In this document: one piece after another, positions 53,096 to 61,168 of the stretch
Layout of the letters: each line of letters begins with the position of its first letter
Position numbering within the stretch: position 1 is the first letter of the stretch
NCBI RefSeq assembly: GCF_023023025.1
Contig: NZ_CP095481.1
Coordinates: 6,337,001-6,401,000, forward strand
Reading direction: 5' to 3'
Length of the DNA: 64,000 nucleotides
Origin: Amycolatopsis sp. WQ 127309
Lineage (GTDB): Bacteria; Actinomycetota; Actinomycetes; Mycobacteriales; Pseudonocardiaceae
Made by a program: the position numbers and the translations under genes
The notes under the pieces: generated by a model
Told to the model about the DNA's origin: nothing
The model's database searches: none
The model's input: only the letters and a program-made list of their open reading frames with translations

Positions 53096-53872
53096 TTACT
53101 GGTTTCGGCCTGCCGTGACGCCGCCGTCGACGTCCCAGATCGCGCCGGTGACCCAGCCGGCCTGGTCGGAGAGGAGGAAGGTGGCCACGGCGGAGACGTC
53201 CTCGGTGGTGCCGATCCGGCCGATCGGGTGGAAGGCGTTGAATCCCGCCAGGACGGTGTCGACCTCGGCCGGTGGGATGAAGCCCTCGTAGATGGGGGTG
53301 GCGACCACGGCCGGGGAGATGGCGTTGACCCGGATCTTGTGGGCGGCCAGCTCCAGGGCGAGGTGCTGGGTCAGGGCGTGCAGGCCGGCCTTGGCCATCG
53401 AGTACGCCGATGACGGGGTCGCGGCGATGGCCTGCTTCGCCCACATGCTGCCGATGTTGACGATGGCGCCGCCGCGGCCGCTGGTCACCATGTTCTGCGC
53501 CACGGTCTGGGTGATCAGGAAGGTGGCCTTGTTCAGGTCCAGGTAGGCGTCGTAGTCGGCGGGGGTGTGTTCGAGGAACGGCAGCGGCCTGAACACGCCT
53601 GCCGCGTTGACCAGCAACGTCGCGTCGGCGTGCCGGCCGGCCAGTTCCTCGCGCACCCGCGTCACCTCGGCGGGATCGCGCAGGTCGGCGGTGATGCCCC
53701 AGGCCTGTCCGTGGGTGGCCAGGTCGGCCACGGTCTTCTCGACCCGCTCGGGGCGGGAACCGATGACGACCGCGCTGCCGCCGCGGGTGACGACGTCCTC
53801 GGCGATCTGACGGCCCATGCCGCTGCTGCCGCCGACTACGACGAGCTTGCGACCGGTGAAGTCCTGTCCCAT
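53096..53872 (-). CDS. Short-chain dehydrogenase/reductase
   Basis: A 258-residue classical SDR: the cofactor motif [29 protein letters not shown] (NNAG-type), the catalytic Ser in [11 protein letters not shown] and YxxxK in [19 protein letters not shown], and the C-terminal [20 protein letters not shown] and [14 protein letters not shown]. It probably uses NADP(H) (Arg after the GSRPERV strand) to oxidise or reduce an unknown alcohol or ketone. ATG 53872 follows GGTTCTCCTC read in reverse (GAGGAGAACC). Upstream lies an operator nearly identical to that of the divergently placed TetR gene's own promoter, so that TetR is the likely repressor. Confidence 0.9.
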   Translation of the reverse strand: MGQDFTGRKLVVVGGSSGMGRQIAEDVVTRGGSAVVIGSRPERVEKTVADLATHGQAWGITADLRDPAEVTRVREELAGRHADATLLVNAAGVFRPLPFLEHTPADYDAYLDLNKATFLITQTVAQNMVTSGRGGAIVNIGSMWAKQAIAATPSSAYSMAKAGLHALTQHLALELAAHKIRVNAISPAVVATPIYEGFIPPAEVDTVLAGFNAFHPIGRIGTTEDVSAVATFLLSDQAGWVTGAIWDVDGGVTAGRNQ

Positions 53873-53891
53873 GGTGGTTCTCCTCATCTGA

Positions 53892-53910
53892 CTACCTACT
53901 AGTTGGAAGG
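53892..53910. promoter_or_regulatory. TetR operator 1, ahead of the SDR gene
   Basis: CTACCTACTAGTTGGAAGG, differing at two positions from the site at 54533-54551. The core ACTAGT is palindromic. It lies 20-38 bp before the SDR start codon, downstream of the tetR stop. Confidence 0.6.
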
Positions 53911-53949
53911 TTGAGTGGTCATGCGAAAAGGCGTCGTGGTGCTGCGGTT

Positions 53950-54522
53950 TCAGAGCAGGGCGTCGACCAAGGTCGCCGCCACCGACCGGACCACGTCCGG
54001 GTCCCGTCCGGCGGCGCCGTCCGGCTGCCCGTGGGCGCGGGCCAGGAGCAGTGCCCCCTCCAGGGACGCCAGGTAAGCCTCGGCCGCCGCGCCGGTCCGG
54101 GTGGCGGGCATGCCCGCCTCGGCCAGCACGCCGGCCACCCATTGCCGCTGATCGGCGAAGAACGCGTCCGTCGCCTGCCGGACCTGAACGGGCAGGCTCT
54201 CCGCATCCACGGCGAAGACGCCGCAGAGGCAGATGCGGCCGCCTTGGGCAAAGGTCTCGGCGTACAGCCCGGCGTAACCCACCAGGCGCTGCCGTGCGCC
54301 CGCCGCGTCGTCGTCGACTTCCTTCCGCGCTACGGCGAACCGTTCCCGATAACGCGCGATCAGCGCCTCGGCCAGTGCGGCTTTGGTGGGGAAGTGGTGG
54401 TGGATGCTCGGCTTCGTGATGGACAGCTCGGCACTGATGTCGGCGTAGGAGAAGCCGTTGTACCCCCGAACCTGCACCAGCGTCTGAGCGCTGTCCAGGA
54501 TCCGATCCGCTGTCGTGGTCAC
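53950..54522 (-). CDS. TetR-family transcriptional regulator
   Basis: A 190-residue TetR repressor: [40 protein letters not shown] and [18 protein letters not shown] form the HTH and first ligand-domain helix. The C-terminal region with [20 protein letters not shown] contains a Cys pair unusual for the family, perhaps redox or metal related. GTG 54522 is preferred over ATG 54558 because an operator-like site occupies 54533-54551. It reads toward the SDR gene, which lies downstream on the same strand with its own near-identical operator. Confidence 0.88.
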   Translation of the reverse strand: MTTTADRILDSAQTLVQVRGYNGFSYADISAELSITKPSIHHHFPTKAALAEALIARYRERFAVARKEVDDDAAGARQRLVGYAGLYAETFAQGGRICLCGVFAVDAESLPVQVRQATDAFFADQRQWVAGVLAEAGMPATRTGAAAEAYLASLEGALLLARAHGQPDGAAGRDPDVVRSVAATLVDALL

Positions 54523-54532
54523 GCGACTATTT

Positions 54533-54551
54533 CTACCTTCTAGTTGGTAGG
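54533..54551. promoter_or_regulatory. TetR operator 2, ahead of tetR itself
   Basis: CTACCTTCTAGTTGGTAGG with inverted arms CTACC/GGTAG around TTCTAGTT. It is 11 bp upstream of the tetR GTG, so autoregulation is likely. It matches operator 1 at 17 of 19 positions. Confidence 0.65.
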
Positions 54552-54628
54552 CAGTCAAGAGTGACCAATCAGCAGGACGTGGGGAGGTTGTCGGGGCGGG
54601 TGCGAACGGGCACGGTGGTGATCACCGG

Positions 54629-55291
54629 TCAGCGGATCGGGTAGCCGGTTGCGGCTACGCGATCCGCGACGGCCGCCAGGGTGGTGGTGGAGTTGAGCGC
54701 GGTCACGACGTTCGCGGTCAGCGGGTGCCCGGTGTAAAAGTGGCGCACCGCGTCGAGGTCGATCGGCCGTTCGTAGTAGGCCTGCGCCCACTCCCGGAAC
54801 GCCTCGGGTGTGCCGTCGGTCAGCAGGGCGAACAGCCAGTCGGCACCGTCGTCGCCCATGTCGGGGAACGCGATGACGCCGTGCTGCCAGACGGTGTCGC
54901 CGTGCTCACGCCACAGGCAGACCGTGACGTACGGCGTGCCGTACTCGTCGGAGAACGCCGGTTCCGCCACACACTTCCGGAACACGTCGGGCACGGCGTC
55001 GAGAACACCGGGCCACGGTTCCTCGTCGTCGGTGGCGTTGGGACTCATCGGCGACTCGTGGTCGAAACCGCGCACGTACGCCCCCGCGGCCGTGAACACG
55101 ACGGAGTATTCGTTGCCCGCGCCGTCCCGCATGGACGCCAGCTCCTCGCCAGGCGCCCAGGCGGTGTCGTAGAGGTGGTACCGGTCTTCGCTGCCGGGGC
55201 TCAGCACGACGTCCAACGCGGCCAGCGCACGGCACAGCGCGCGCAGGTCGGGGACGGCGGGCAGGTGACGAGCAAGGTCGTACACGGTCAC
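54629..55291 (-). CDS. Conserved hypothetical protein
   Basis: A 220-residue soluble protein that I recognise only as an actinomycete hypothetical family: VYDLARHLPAVPDLRALCRA, LALDVVLSP region, then WAPGEELASMRDGAGNEYSV, VRGFDHESPMSPNATDDEEP and WREHGDTVWQHGVIAFPDMG. The aromatic-rich pattern around YHLYDTAW and the GFDHESPMSP block look like a ligand-binding beta/alpha domain. No catalytic motif is evident. GTG 55291 starts the conserved region; ATG 55330 would add 13 residues. It stands alone between TetR and the ANTAR operon. Confidence 0.7.
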   Translation of the reverse strand: MTVYDLARHLPAVPDLRALCRALAALDVVLSPGSEDRYHLYDTAWAPGEELASMRDGAGNEYSVVFTAAGAYVRGFDHESPMSPNATDDEEPWPGVLDAVPDVFRKCVAEPAFSDEYGTPYVTVCLWREHGDTVWQHGVIAFPDMGDDGADWLFALLTDGTPEAFREWAQAYYERPIDLDAVRHFYTGHPLTANVVTALNSTTTLAAVADRVAATGYPIR

Positions 55292-55353
55292 AGCGATATC
55301 CAAGCAGACAGCCCGAATGTGCCGGGGCACAGACGGAAGCAGGGACAGCGCGG

Positions 55354-55548
55354 TTACGCGGTCAGGTTGTCGGCGGCGAGGGCGACGGTGCAGCCGCGCG
55401 GCCCGTCGGCCTGCTTGCTGGGGACGTTCTCGTCGATGGAGACGATGACTGCCGGGTAGATGGTCTCGACGGTGATCGGCTCCCAGTGGTTTCCGGTGGC
55501 GTGACCGGGCGTTCGAGCGCGGCGATAAGCGGGCGACTGTGCGCTCAA
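55354..55548 (-). CDS. Small hypothetical protein coupled to the ANTAR gene (TTG start)
   Basis: A 64-residue ORF: NHWEPITVETIYPAVIVSID, ENVPSKQADGPRGCTVALAA, ending DNLTA. Third codon positions from the eighteenth codon on are almost all G or C, a strong coding sign. The start is probably TTG 55548, overlapping the stop of the ANTAR gene by four bases (TTGA), which implies translational coupling. It has no known domain and no signal peptide. Confidence 0.5.
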   Translation of the reverse strand: MSAQSPAYRRARTPGHATGNHWEPITVETIYPAVIVSIDENVPSKQADGPRGCTVALAADNLTA

Positions 55549-56291
55549 GGGCGGTTCGGGGCGGCCAAGGCGGTGGTGAGGAAGTCCTGGGCGACTTCGC
55601 GCAGCTTCAGGTTCTTCTCCTGGGACGCCTTGACCAGCAGGTCGAAGGCGTCGTCGGCCGGGATTTGGTGTAGGGCCATCAAGATGCCCTTCGCCTGGTC
55701 GATCACCGCCCGGGAGGTCAGTGCGGTGCGGAGCTGTTCCATCGTCTCGCGGGCCGTCTGGTGTCGGCGGGTGCTGCGCAGCGCCGCTTCGGCGGCGGTG
55801 GTGTAGAGCGCCAGCAGGGCTCCGTCGAGCGCGCCGAAGCTGTTGCCGCCGGTGTCGTACAGGTTGAGCGAACCGTGGTACTCGCGGTCGATGAACAGCG
55901 GCGCGGACAGGTAGCCGAGCACCGCGGACTCGGCCGCGGCCGCGGCGAACTCGGGCCACTGCTGCGCTGCTTCGGTCACCTTGACCCGCTGGAGCTCGCC
56001 GGTCCGGGCGGCCTCCAGGCAGGGGCCTTGCCCGGCGTCGTACTGGGCCTGGTCGATGTGGTGCGCGCTGTCACCGGTCGACGCCGCGGTGTAGGGGTTG
56101 CCCTCGCGCAGCAGGGTGATGCTGGCGAGTTCCGCGTCCGGCACGGCGTGCACGACCTGCTGGCACACCCGCTGCAGGACCACCGACAGCGCTTCTTCCT
56201 CCTTGAAGGTGCCGGCCAGCCGGTCCAACGCGGTGGTGACGTCGTCCACTCGCCGTGCGGCGTCCCGCTCGTCAAGCAGGTTCTCGTCCAT
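55545..56291 (-). CDS. GAF-ANTAR transcription antitermination regulator
   Basis: A 248-residue cytoplasmic regulator. GAF domain at about residues 30-165 (ALSVVLQRVCQQVVHAVPDA, ITLLREGNPYTAASTGDS, YDAGQGPCLEAARTGE, VLGYLSAPLFIDREYHGSLN). ANTAR RNA-binding domain at about 180-235 (QLRTALTSRAVIDQAKGILM, DAFDLLVKASQEKNLKLREV). ANTAR proteins bind paired hairpins in nascent RNA and prevent termination, here likely in response to a small ligand or light/redox signal sensed by GAF. ATG 56291 follows GAAGGAG at seven bases. The small gene at 55354 is coupled to its stop. RNA targets are not visible nearby. Confidence 0.92.
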   Translation of the reverse strand: MDENLLDERDAARRVDDVTTALDRLAGTFKEEEALSVVLQRVCQQVVHAVPDAELASITLLREGNPYTAASTGDSAHHIDQAQYDAGQGPCLEAARTGELQRVKVTEAAQQWPEFAAAAAESAVLGYLSAPLFIDREYHGSLNLYDTGGNSFGALDGALLALYTTAAEAALRSTRRHQTARETMEQLRTALTSRAVIDQAKGILMALHQIPADDAFDLLVKASQEKNLKLREVAQDFLTTALAAPNRP

Positions 56292-56608
56292 AGGGCGCTC
56301 CTTCGTGGGCAATGCGCTCGGTCTCGGGCGTGCGGGTACGCCGAAGACTAATCGTCCGATCGGCTGATCATCGAGCCGGGAAACGGCGGCGGTGTCACGT
56401 GATCCTCACGCGGTGGTGAGCCGTCGATCCGCCGTCCGAGGGGATTCTCGCGGCTCTTGCTCTTGCTTTGACCACTTACCGTCACCGAAGCGCGAAATGC
56501 CGGGACGCTGTGTGATCGTCGGCACTTTGACGCGGTCCGCCGCGGCCCCGTTCACTTGTCTTCGTTCCGGTGGCGCATCCGGACCGCCGGAAAGGACGAG
56601 GACGAACC
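56292..56608. other. Gene-free divergent promoter region
   Basis: A 317-bp gap between the ANTAR gene and the LeuA-like gene. Only a small hairpin CTCAC-GCGGTG-GTGAG near 56407-56422 and a candidate minus-strand -10 TTAGTC near 56345-56350 are noticeable. No gene is seen. Confidence 0.45.
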
Positions 56609-57841
56609 ATGGGCACGCCGGATCTGGTCAGGGAATCCGCGCTGGGCGGGCGGTTGGTGCTGTGGGAGGAGTCCGCCCGCGACGGCGCGCAGGGCAAAAC
56701 CCTGATGAGCGGGGACTTCCGCGTCCGGCTGGCCCGCGAGCACGGCCGGGTCTTCGGTGGTGACGGGCCCCGGCACGTCGTGTTCGCGGCCGGATTCCCC
56801 GCGGTGTGCGCGGAAGAGTTCGCCGCCACCCGCCGGGTCGCGGTGGAGGCGGCCGGGTTCGTGAGTCCCGCCGCGGTCTGCCGGGCCACCCTCGACGACG
56901 TGCGGCAAGCGTGCGACGCGGTGCGGGGTGCGCCGAACGCGCGGGTGATGATCGTGGTGCCCGCGTCCGACGTGATGGCCGACGCGATGGTCCACCGCCC
57001 CGCCGTCGACGCGCTGGCCGACGCCGTCCCGCTGGTGCGGGCCGTGCGCGACGGCGATACGGGCGTCATTCCGGACGTGTGTTTCGCCGACGCGCCGCGC
57101 GCCGACCTCGACGTGCTGGCCGGCGCGGCGAACGCGCTGACCGAGGCCGGCGCCGGCGTGATCGTCGTCGCCGACACCACCGGTGACCTGCTCACCGAGC
57201 GGTGCGCCGAGCTGTTCCAGGGGCTGATCGAGCGGGTGACCGACGACGTCGTCCTGGCCTCGCACCTGCACAACGACCTCGGGCTCGGCCTGGCGAACAC
57301 GCTGGCGGCGGTCCGGGCCGGCGTCCGGGTGGTGTCGAGTTCCTGGCTGGGCGTCGCGGAACGCAGCGGCATGGTCGCCACCGAGCAGATCCTGTTCCTG
57401 CTCGCCTGCCGCACCACCGAACTGCTGGGCGAGGCCGACCTCTGGCACACGGCGCCCGACCTGACCCGCATTCCCGCGATCGCCCGCGCGGTGGCGGCGG
57501 AGACGGGCCTGCCGCTGACGGTGACCACCCCGATCGTCGGCACCGGGGTCGGCACGATCTCCACCGGCACGCCGTTCGTGCGGCCGGCGACGTTCCAGCC
57601 CTTCGACCCGGCGGTGCTGGGCATCGAGCCTGCCGTGGTGCTCACCCACCTGGCCAGCGCCCGGGTGCTGCGCGCGGTCGGCGAACGGGCGGGCCTGGTG
57701 CTAGACCGCGCGGAGACGGCGGCGGCGCTGGCGTGGGTGAAGGCCGAGGCGTTCCGCCGCAACGAAGCGGTCATCCCGGTCGAGAGCCTCGTCGGGTTCG
57801 TCGACGCGTTCCGCGCGACCGCCGCGGTGCCGGCGACGTGA
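56609..57841 (+). CDS. LeuA/HMGL-like acyltransferase-lyase (isopropylmalate/homocitrate synthase family)
   Basis: A 410-residue TIM-barrel protein of the HMGL family. N-terminal LVLWEESARDGAQGKTLMSG corresponds to the metal-binding 'DTTLRDG.Q' motif with the first Asp-Thr-Thr replaced by Glu-Glu-Ser. The other metal motif is LASHLHNDLGLGLANTLAAV (HxHND). VVSSSWLGVAERSGMVATEQ matches the family's G.GER.GN region. It lacks the C-terminal LeuA leucine-binding domain. It may condense acetyl-CoA with a 2-oxo acid or cleave the reverse; the substrate is unknown. ATG 56609 is preceded by GGAAAGGACGAGG. Its stop overlaps the YrdC-domain gene (GTGA). Confidence 0.8.
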   Translation: MGTPDLVRESALGGRLVLWEESARDGAQGKTLMSGDFRVRLAREHGRVFGGDGPRHVVFAAGFPAVCAEEFAATRRVAVEAAGFVSPAAVCRATLDDVRQACDAVRGAPNARVMIVVPASDVMADAMVHRPAVDALADAVPLVRAVRDGDTGVIPDVCFADAPRADLDVLAGAANALTEAGAGVIVVADTTGDLLTERCAELFQGLIERVTDDVVLASHLHNDLGLGLANTLAAVRAGVRVVSSSWLGVAERSGMVATEQILFLLACRTTELLGEADLWHTAPDLTRIPAIARAVAAETGLPLTVTTPIVGTGVGTISTGTPFVRPATFQPFDPAVLGIEPAVVLTHLASARVLRAVGERAGLVLDRAETAAALAWVKAEAFRRNEAVIPVESLVGFVDAFRATAAVPAT

Positions 57842-58488
57842 CGGCGACCCTGACGCAGCCGGCCGCGGCCGCCGAGGCGTTGCGGGCGGGCTCGGCGGTC
57901 GTGTTCCCCAACCCGTACCCGCTGACCTCGGTGGTCGCCGCGACCGCGCCCGGCGTCGTCAACACCGCCAAGGGCCGCCCCGCGGACCAGGCCGTCGCGT
58001 TGTGGCTCGTCGACGACGAGCCCTGGTCCGAGTTCGCCGCCGCCCTCGACCTCGACGACGCCACCCGGGTGCTCGCCCGCGAGCTCCTGGTGCGCGAACG
58101 GCTGACGCTGCTGCTGCCCGTGGTGAGCGGCCGGGCGCCGGGCTGGGCGTCACCGGCCACCCGCGACGGCCACGCGCTGGTGTTCGGCGCGTGCGGGGAT
58201 CCGGTGCGCCCGATCCTCACGGCCATCGGGCACCTCCACGTCAGCAGCGCCAACCGCACCGGGCACCCGCCGGCGGCCTCTGCCGCCGAGGCGCGTGCGA
58301 TGTTCCCGCCGGAGGTGCACGTCCTCGAGAGCGCCGATGACTTGCCGGCGGCCGGGCGCGCGGCGACCACCACGCTGCGCGTGGGCCGGAACCGCACCCT
58401 GACGCACACCCGCCCCGGCGCTCAGGACCGCGCACACGGCGGCCCGGAGGCTTACCTCGCGCACGTGCGGGCCGGTTACGTCACCTGA
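57838..58488 (+). CDS. YrdC/Sua5-like domain protein
   Basis: A 216-residue protein of the Sua5/YciO/YrdC fold, whose housekeeping members make threonylcarbamoyl-AMP for tRNA. Visible: FPNPYPLTSVVAATAPGVVN, NTAKGRPADQAVALWLVDDE (the K.R..D motif), LTLLLPVVSG, HALVFGACGDPVRPIL and HLHVSSANRTGHPPAASAAE (the SAN..G motif). It is divergent from typical TsaC and is coupled by 4 bp to the LeuA-like gene, which suggests a carbamoyl-adenylate or related acyl-AMP chemistry in a small specialised pathway rather than tRNA modification. A stand-alone metabolic role is inference. Confidence 0.75.
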   Translation: MTATLTQPAAAAEALRAGSAVVFPNPYPLTSVVAATAPGVVNTAKGRPADQAVALWLVDDEPWSEFAAALDLDDATRVLARELLVRERLTLLLPVVSGRAPGWASPATRDGHALVFGACGDPVRPILTAIGHLHVSSANRTGHPPAASAAEARAMFPPEVHVLESADDLPAAGRAATTTLRVGRNRTLTHTRPGAQDRAHGGPEAYLAHVRAGYVT

Positions 58489-58506
58489 GCACCCTCGGTG
58501 TTCCGC

Positions 58507-59061
58507 TCAGTCCCGCACGACCCGCAGGCACAGCCGGGTGAGGACGGCGCGAAGCTCGTCGTCGGGCAGGGCGTCGAGGCGGCGCGTCACGACGCCCAGG
58601 TCGCTGATCAGCGAGTAGGCCGCGATCTGGTCGGCCGTCGGCGCCGGGCCGAACAGCAGGTGCAGGGCGCGGTCGGCCAGCTCGTCGAGGGTGCGGCTGA
58701 TGCCGGGGTGCCGCCGGACGATCGGGTCGGCGTGGCTCATCGGCGCCAGCGTGCGGTACGCGGTGACGACCTGGCCGACCCAGTGCGTGACGAAGGATTC
58801 GCGGCGCTCGTCGCGGTCGGCGATCCGCTCGAGTGCGTCGAGCCCGGCGGCCAGTGCGGCGACCGTGGGTTCGAGCAGGGCCTCGAGGATCGCGATCTTG
58901 GTGCGGAAGTAGTAGTAGACGTTCGCCTTCGTGACACCCATGGTGTCGGCGATCTGCTGCAGCGAAGTGGCGTCGAACCCGTGCTCCAGGAACAGCATCC
59001 GCGCCGTGTCCAGCACCGCCTGCCTGGTCTTCTCGGCCTGCGCCGCCCGTACCGCCGCCAC
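58507..59061 (-). CDS. TetR-family transcriptional regulator
   Basis: A 184-residue TetR repressor: EKTRQAVLDTARMLFLEHGF, IADTMGVTKANVYYYFRTKI form the HTH; the C-terminal domain has LERIADRDERRESFVTHWVG. Ligand unknown. GTG 59061 is chosen at the start of the conserved region; a longer reading extends through the intergenic operator. It diverges from the epimerase/SDR pair across an inverted repeat TTAGCCG-AA-CGGCTAA, so it probably represses them and itself. Confidence 0.88.
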   Translation of the reverse strand: MAAVRAAQAEKTRQAVLDTARMLFLEHGFDATSLQQIADTMGVTKANVYYYFRTKIAILEALLEPTVAALAAGLDALERIADRDERRESFVTHWVGQVVTAYRTLAPMSHADPIVRRHPGISRTLDELADRALHLLFGPAPTADQIAAYSLISDLGVVTRRLDALPDDELRAVLTRLCLRVVRD

Positions 59062-59113
59062 CTGGTCATCGTAGCGCCCACGGCGGACCGGAGGTGGTGC
59101 TACGCTGGTTTCA

Positions 59114-59129
59114 TTAGCCGAACGGCTAA
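59114..59129. promoter_or_regulatory. TetR operator between tetR and the epimerase gene
   Basis: TTAGCCG-AA-CGGCTAA, a perfect 7-bp inverted repeat, 18 bp upstream of the epimerase ATG and 52 bp from the tetR GTG. Confidence 0.6.
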
Positions 59130-59147
59130 CGAAGCGAGGAGGACGCG

Positions 59148-60170
59148 ATGTCGGGTTCGGTGCTGGTGACCGGCGGGACCGGCTACGTGGCGGGCTGGTG
59201 CGTCGCCGAGCTGCTCGGCCGCGGTTACGACGTGCGGGCGACCGTGCGTGACGCGAGCCGTGGCGAGCGGGTGCGGCGGGCGGTCGCGTCCGTCTCGGAC
59301 CGGACGGACCACCTGGAGTTCGCGGTGGCGGACCTGACCCGCGACGACGGCTGGGAGGAAGCCCTCGACGGCTGCGACCACGTGCTGCACGTCGCCTCAC
59401 CGCTCGGTGCGGACGGCGCGGACGCGCAGGCGCTGCTGGTCCCGGCCCGCGACGGCACGCTGCGGGTGCTGCGCGCCGCGGCCGCGGCGGGGGTCGAGCG
59501 GGTGGTCATGACGTCGGCGGCGAACACGGCCAGCCCGACGTCCTACACCGCCGACGGCGTCACCGACGAGACACTGTGGACAGATCTGGACGCGCCGAAG
59601 CTGCCCGCCTACCGGCGTTCGAAGACGGCGGCCGAGCTGGCGGCGTGGGAGTTCATGAAGTCCTACGACGGGCCGATGGCGCTCGCCACGGTCCTGCCGG
59701 GCGCGGTGTTCGGGCCGGTGCTGTCGCCCGGCACGCTGGGCTCGGTCCGGATCATCTCCCGGCTGCTGGCCGGCGCGATGCCCGGCACCCCGCGCATCGG
59801 CCTGGAGGTCGTCGACGTGCGGGACCTCGCCGACGTCCACGTCCGCGCCATGACCGCCCCCGCGGCGGCCGGCCAGCGGTTCCTCGCGACCGGCGAGTTC
59901 CTGTGGATGCACGACATCGCGCGCATCCTGCGCGACGGCCTCGGCGAGGACGGCCGCAAGGTCCCGACGCGCGAGCTGCCGGACCTCGCCGTCCGCGCGT
60001 CGGCGCTGTTCGACCGCTCGCTGCGGGAGATCATGCCCTCCCTCGGCCGCCGCAGCCGCCACAGCACGGCGAAGGCGAAGTCGTTGCTGGACTGGACACC
60101 GCGGCCGGCGGAGGTCGCCGTCCTCGACTGCGCCCGCAGCCTCATCGACCACGACGTCGTCGGGAAGTGA
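59148..60170 (+). CDS. NAD-dependent epimerase/dehydratase (dihydroflavonol-reductase-like)
   Basis: A 340-residue extended SDR: SVLVTGGTGYVAGWCVAELL (GxxGxxG), VLHVASPLG, VERVVMTSAANTASPTSYTA, the active-site YxxxK in LPAYRRSKTAAELAAWEFMK, and LPGAVFGPVLSPGTLGSVRI. It resembles dihydroflavonol-4-reductase/cinnamyl-CoA-reductase-like NADPH enzymes that reduce ketones or aldehydes. GAGGAGGACGCG precedes ATG 59148. The SDR gene starts 5 bp after its stop, so the two are one operon under the divergent TetR. Confidence 0.88.
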   Translation: MSGSVLVTGGTGYVAGWCVAELLGRGYDVRATVRDASRGERVRRAVASVSDRTDHLEFAVADLTRDDGWEEALDGCDHVLHVASPLGADGADAQALLVPARDGTLRVLRAAAAAGVERVVMTSAANTASPTSYTADGVTDETLWTDLDAPKLPAYRRSKTAAELAAWEFMKSYDGPMALATVLPGAVFGPVLSPGTLGSVRIISRLLAGAMPGTPRIGLEVVDVRDLADVHVRAMTAPAAAGQRFLATGEFLWMHDIARILRDGLGEDGRKVPTRELPDLAVRASALFDRSLREIMPSLGRRSRHSTAKAKSLLDWTPRPAEVAVLDCARSLIDHDVVGK

Positions 60171-60175
60171 CGCCC

Positions 60176-61168
60176 ATGAGCCCCCAGATCCCCGTCGAGG
60201 ACACGCCGTTCGACGCCGCGTCGACGGCCGAGCAGGTCGCCGCCGGCGTCGACCTCACCGGCAAGCTCGCCGTCGTCACCGGCGGGCACTCGGGCATCGG
60301 CCGGGAGACGACCCGGGTGCTGCGCGAGCGCGGCGCCCACGTCGTCGTCCCCGTGCGCGACCCCGCCAAGGCCGCCGGCATGCTCGACGGCATCGACGGC
60401 GTCGAGATCGACCGGCTCGACCTCGCCGACCCGGTGTCGGTGGACGCGTTCGCGCGGCGGTTCCTCGCGTCGGGCCGTGCGGTCGACATCCTGGTCACGA
60501 GCGCCGGGGTCATGGGCGTGCCCCTGACGCGCGACGCGCGCGGCCACGAGTCGCACTTCGCGACCAACCACCTCGGGCACTTCCGGCTCACCGCACGGTT
60601 ATCGTCGGCGCTGGCCCGGGGCGCCCGCGTGGTGTCGGTGTCCGCGGCGGCGCACCGGCTGTCGCCGGTCGTGTTCGACGACCTGGCCTTCGAGCACCGC
60701 GAGTACCACCCGATGCTCGGTTACGGCCAGTCGAAGACGGCGAACATCCTGTTCGCGCTCGAGCTGGACCGCCGTGGCGTGCAGGCGTTCTCCGTCCACC
60801 CGGGATCCATTGTGGACACGAACCTGAGCGGCTGGGCCTCTCCGGAGACGCTGCGGGCGATGAAGCTCGTCGACGACGACGGCAAGCCGGTGATCGACCC
60901 GTACGCGGGCAAGAAGACGGTCCAGCAGGGCGCGTCGACCAGCGTGTGGTGCGCGGTCAGCCCCCAGCTGGCCGACGTCGGCGGGGTGTACTGCCTGGAC
61001 AACAACATCGCGCCGGTGGCGCCGGAGCGTGACCACGACGCGAGCCGGCACGGGACGGGCGAAGTCCCGCCGGCGGGCGTGTCCCCGCACGCGATCGACC
61101 CGGCCGCGGCCGCGCGGTTGTGGTCGGTGAGCGAAGAACTGACGGGCGTCAGCTTCCCGGTGCGCTGA
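60176..61168 (+). CDS. Short-chain dehydrogenase/reductase (retinol-dehydrogenase-like)
   Basis: A 330-residue SDR. The cofactor motif is LAVVTGGHSGIGRETTRVLR, followed by ILVTSAGVMGVPL (NAG-type), SHFATNHLGHFRLTARL, the active-site Ser in RVVSVSAAAHRL and YxxxK in LGYGQSKTANILFALEL, then FSVHPGSIVDTNLSG. The long C-terminal part (VAPERDHDASRHGTGEVPPA) fits the extended RDH-like SDRs. It acts with the preceding epimerase on an unknown carbonyl substrate. ATG 60176 is chosen; GTG 60167 overlapping the previous stop is possible. It overlaps the convergent aminotransferase by 20 bp. Confidence 0.87.
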   Translation: MSPQIPVEDTPFDAASTAEQVAAGVDLTGKLAVVTGGHSGIGRETTRVLRERGAHVVVPVRDPAKAAGMLDGIDGVEIDRLDLADPVSVDAFARRFLASGRAVDILVTSAGVMGVPLTRDARGHESHFATNHLGHFRLTARLSSALARGARVVSVSAAAHRLSPVVFDDLAFEHREYHPMLGYGQSKTANILFALELDRRGVQAFSVHPGSIVDTNLSGWASPETLRAMKLVDDDGKPVIDPYAGKKTVQQGASTSVWCAVSPQLADVGGVYCLDNNIAPVAPERDHDASRHGTGEVPPAGVSPHAIDPAAAARLWSVSEELTGVSFPVR

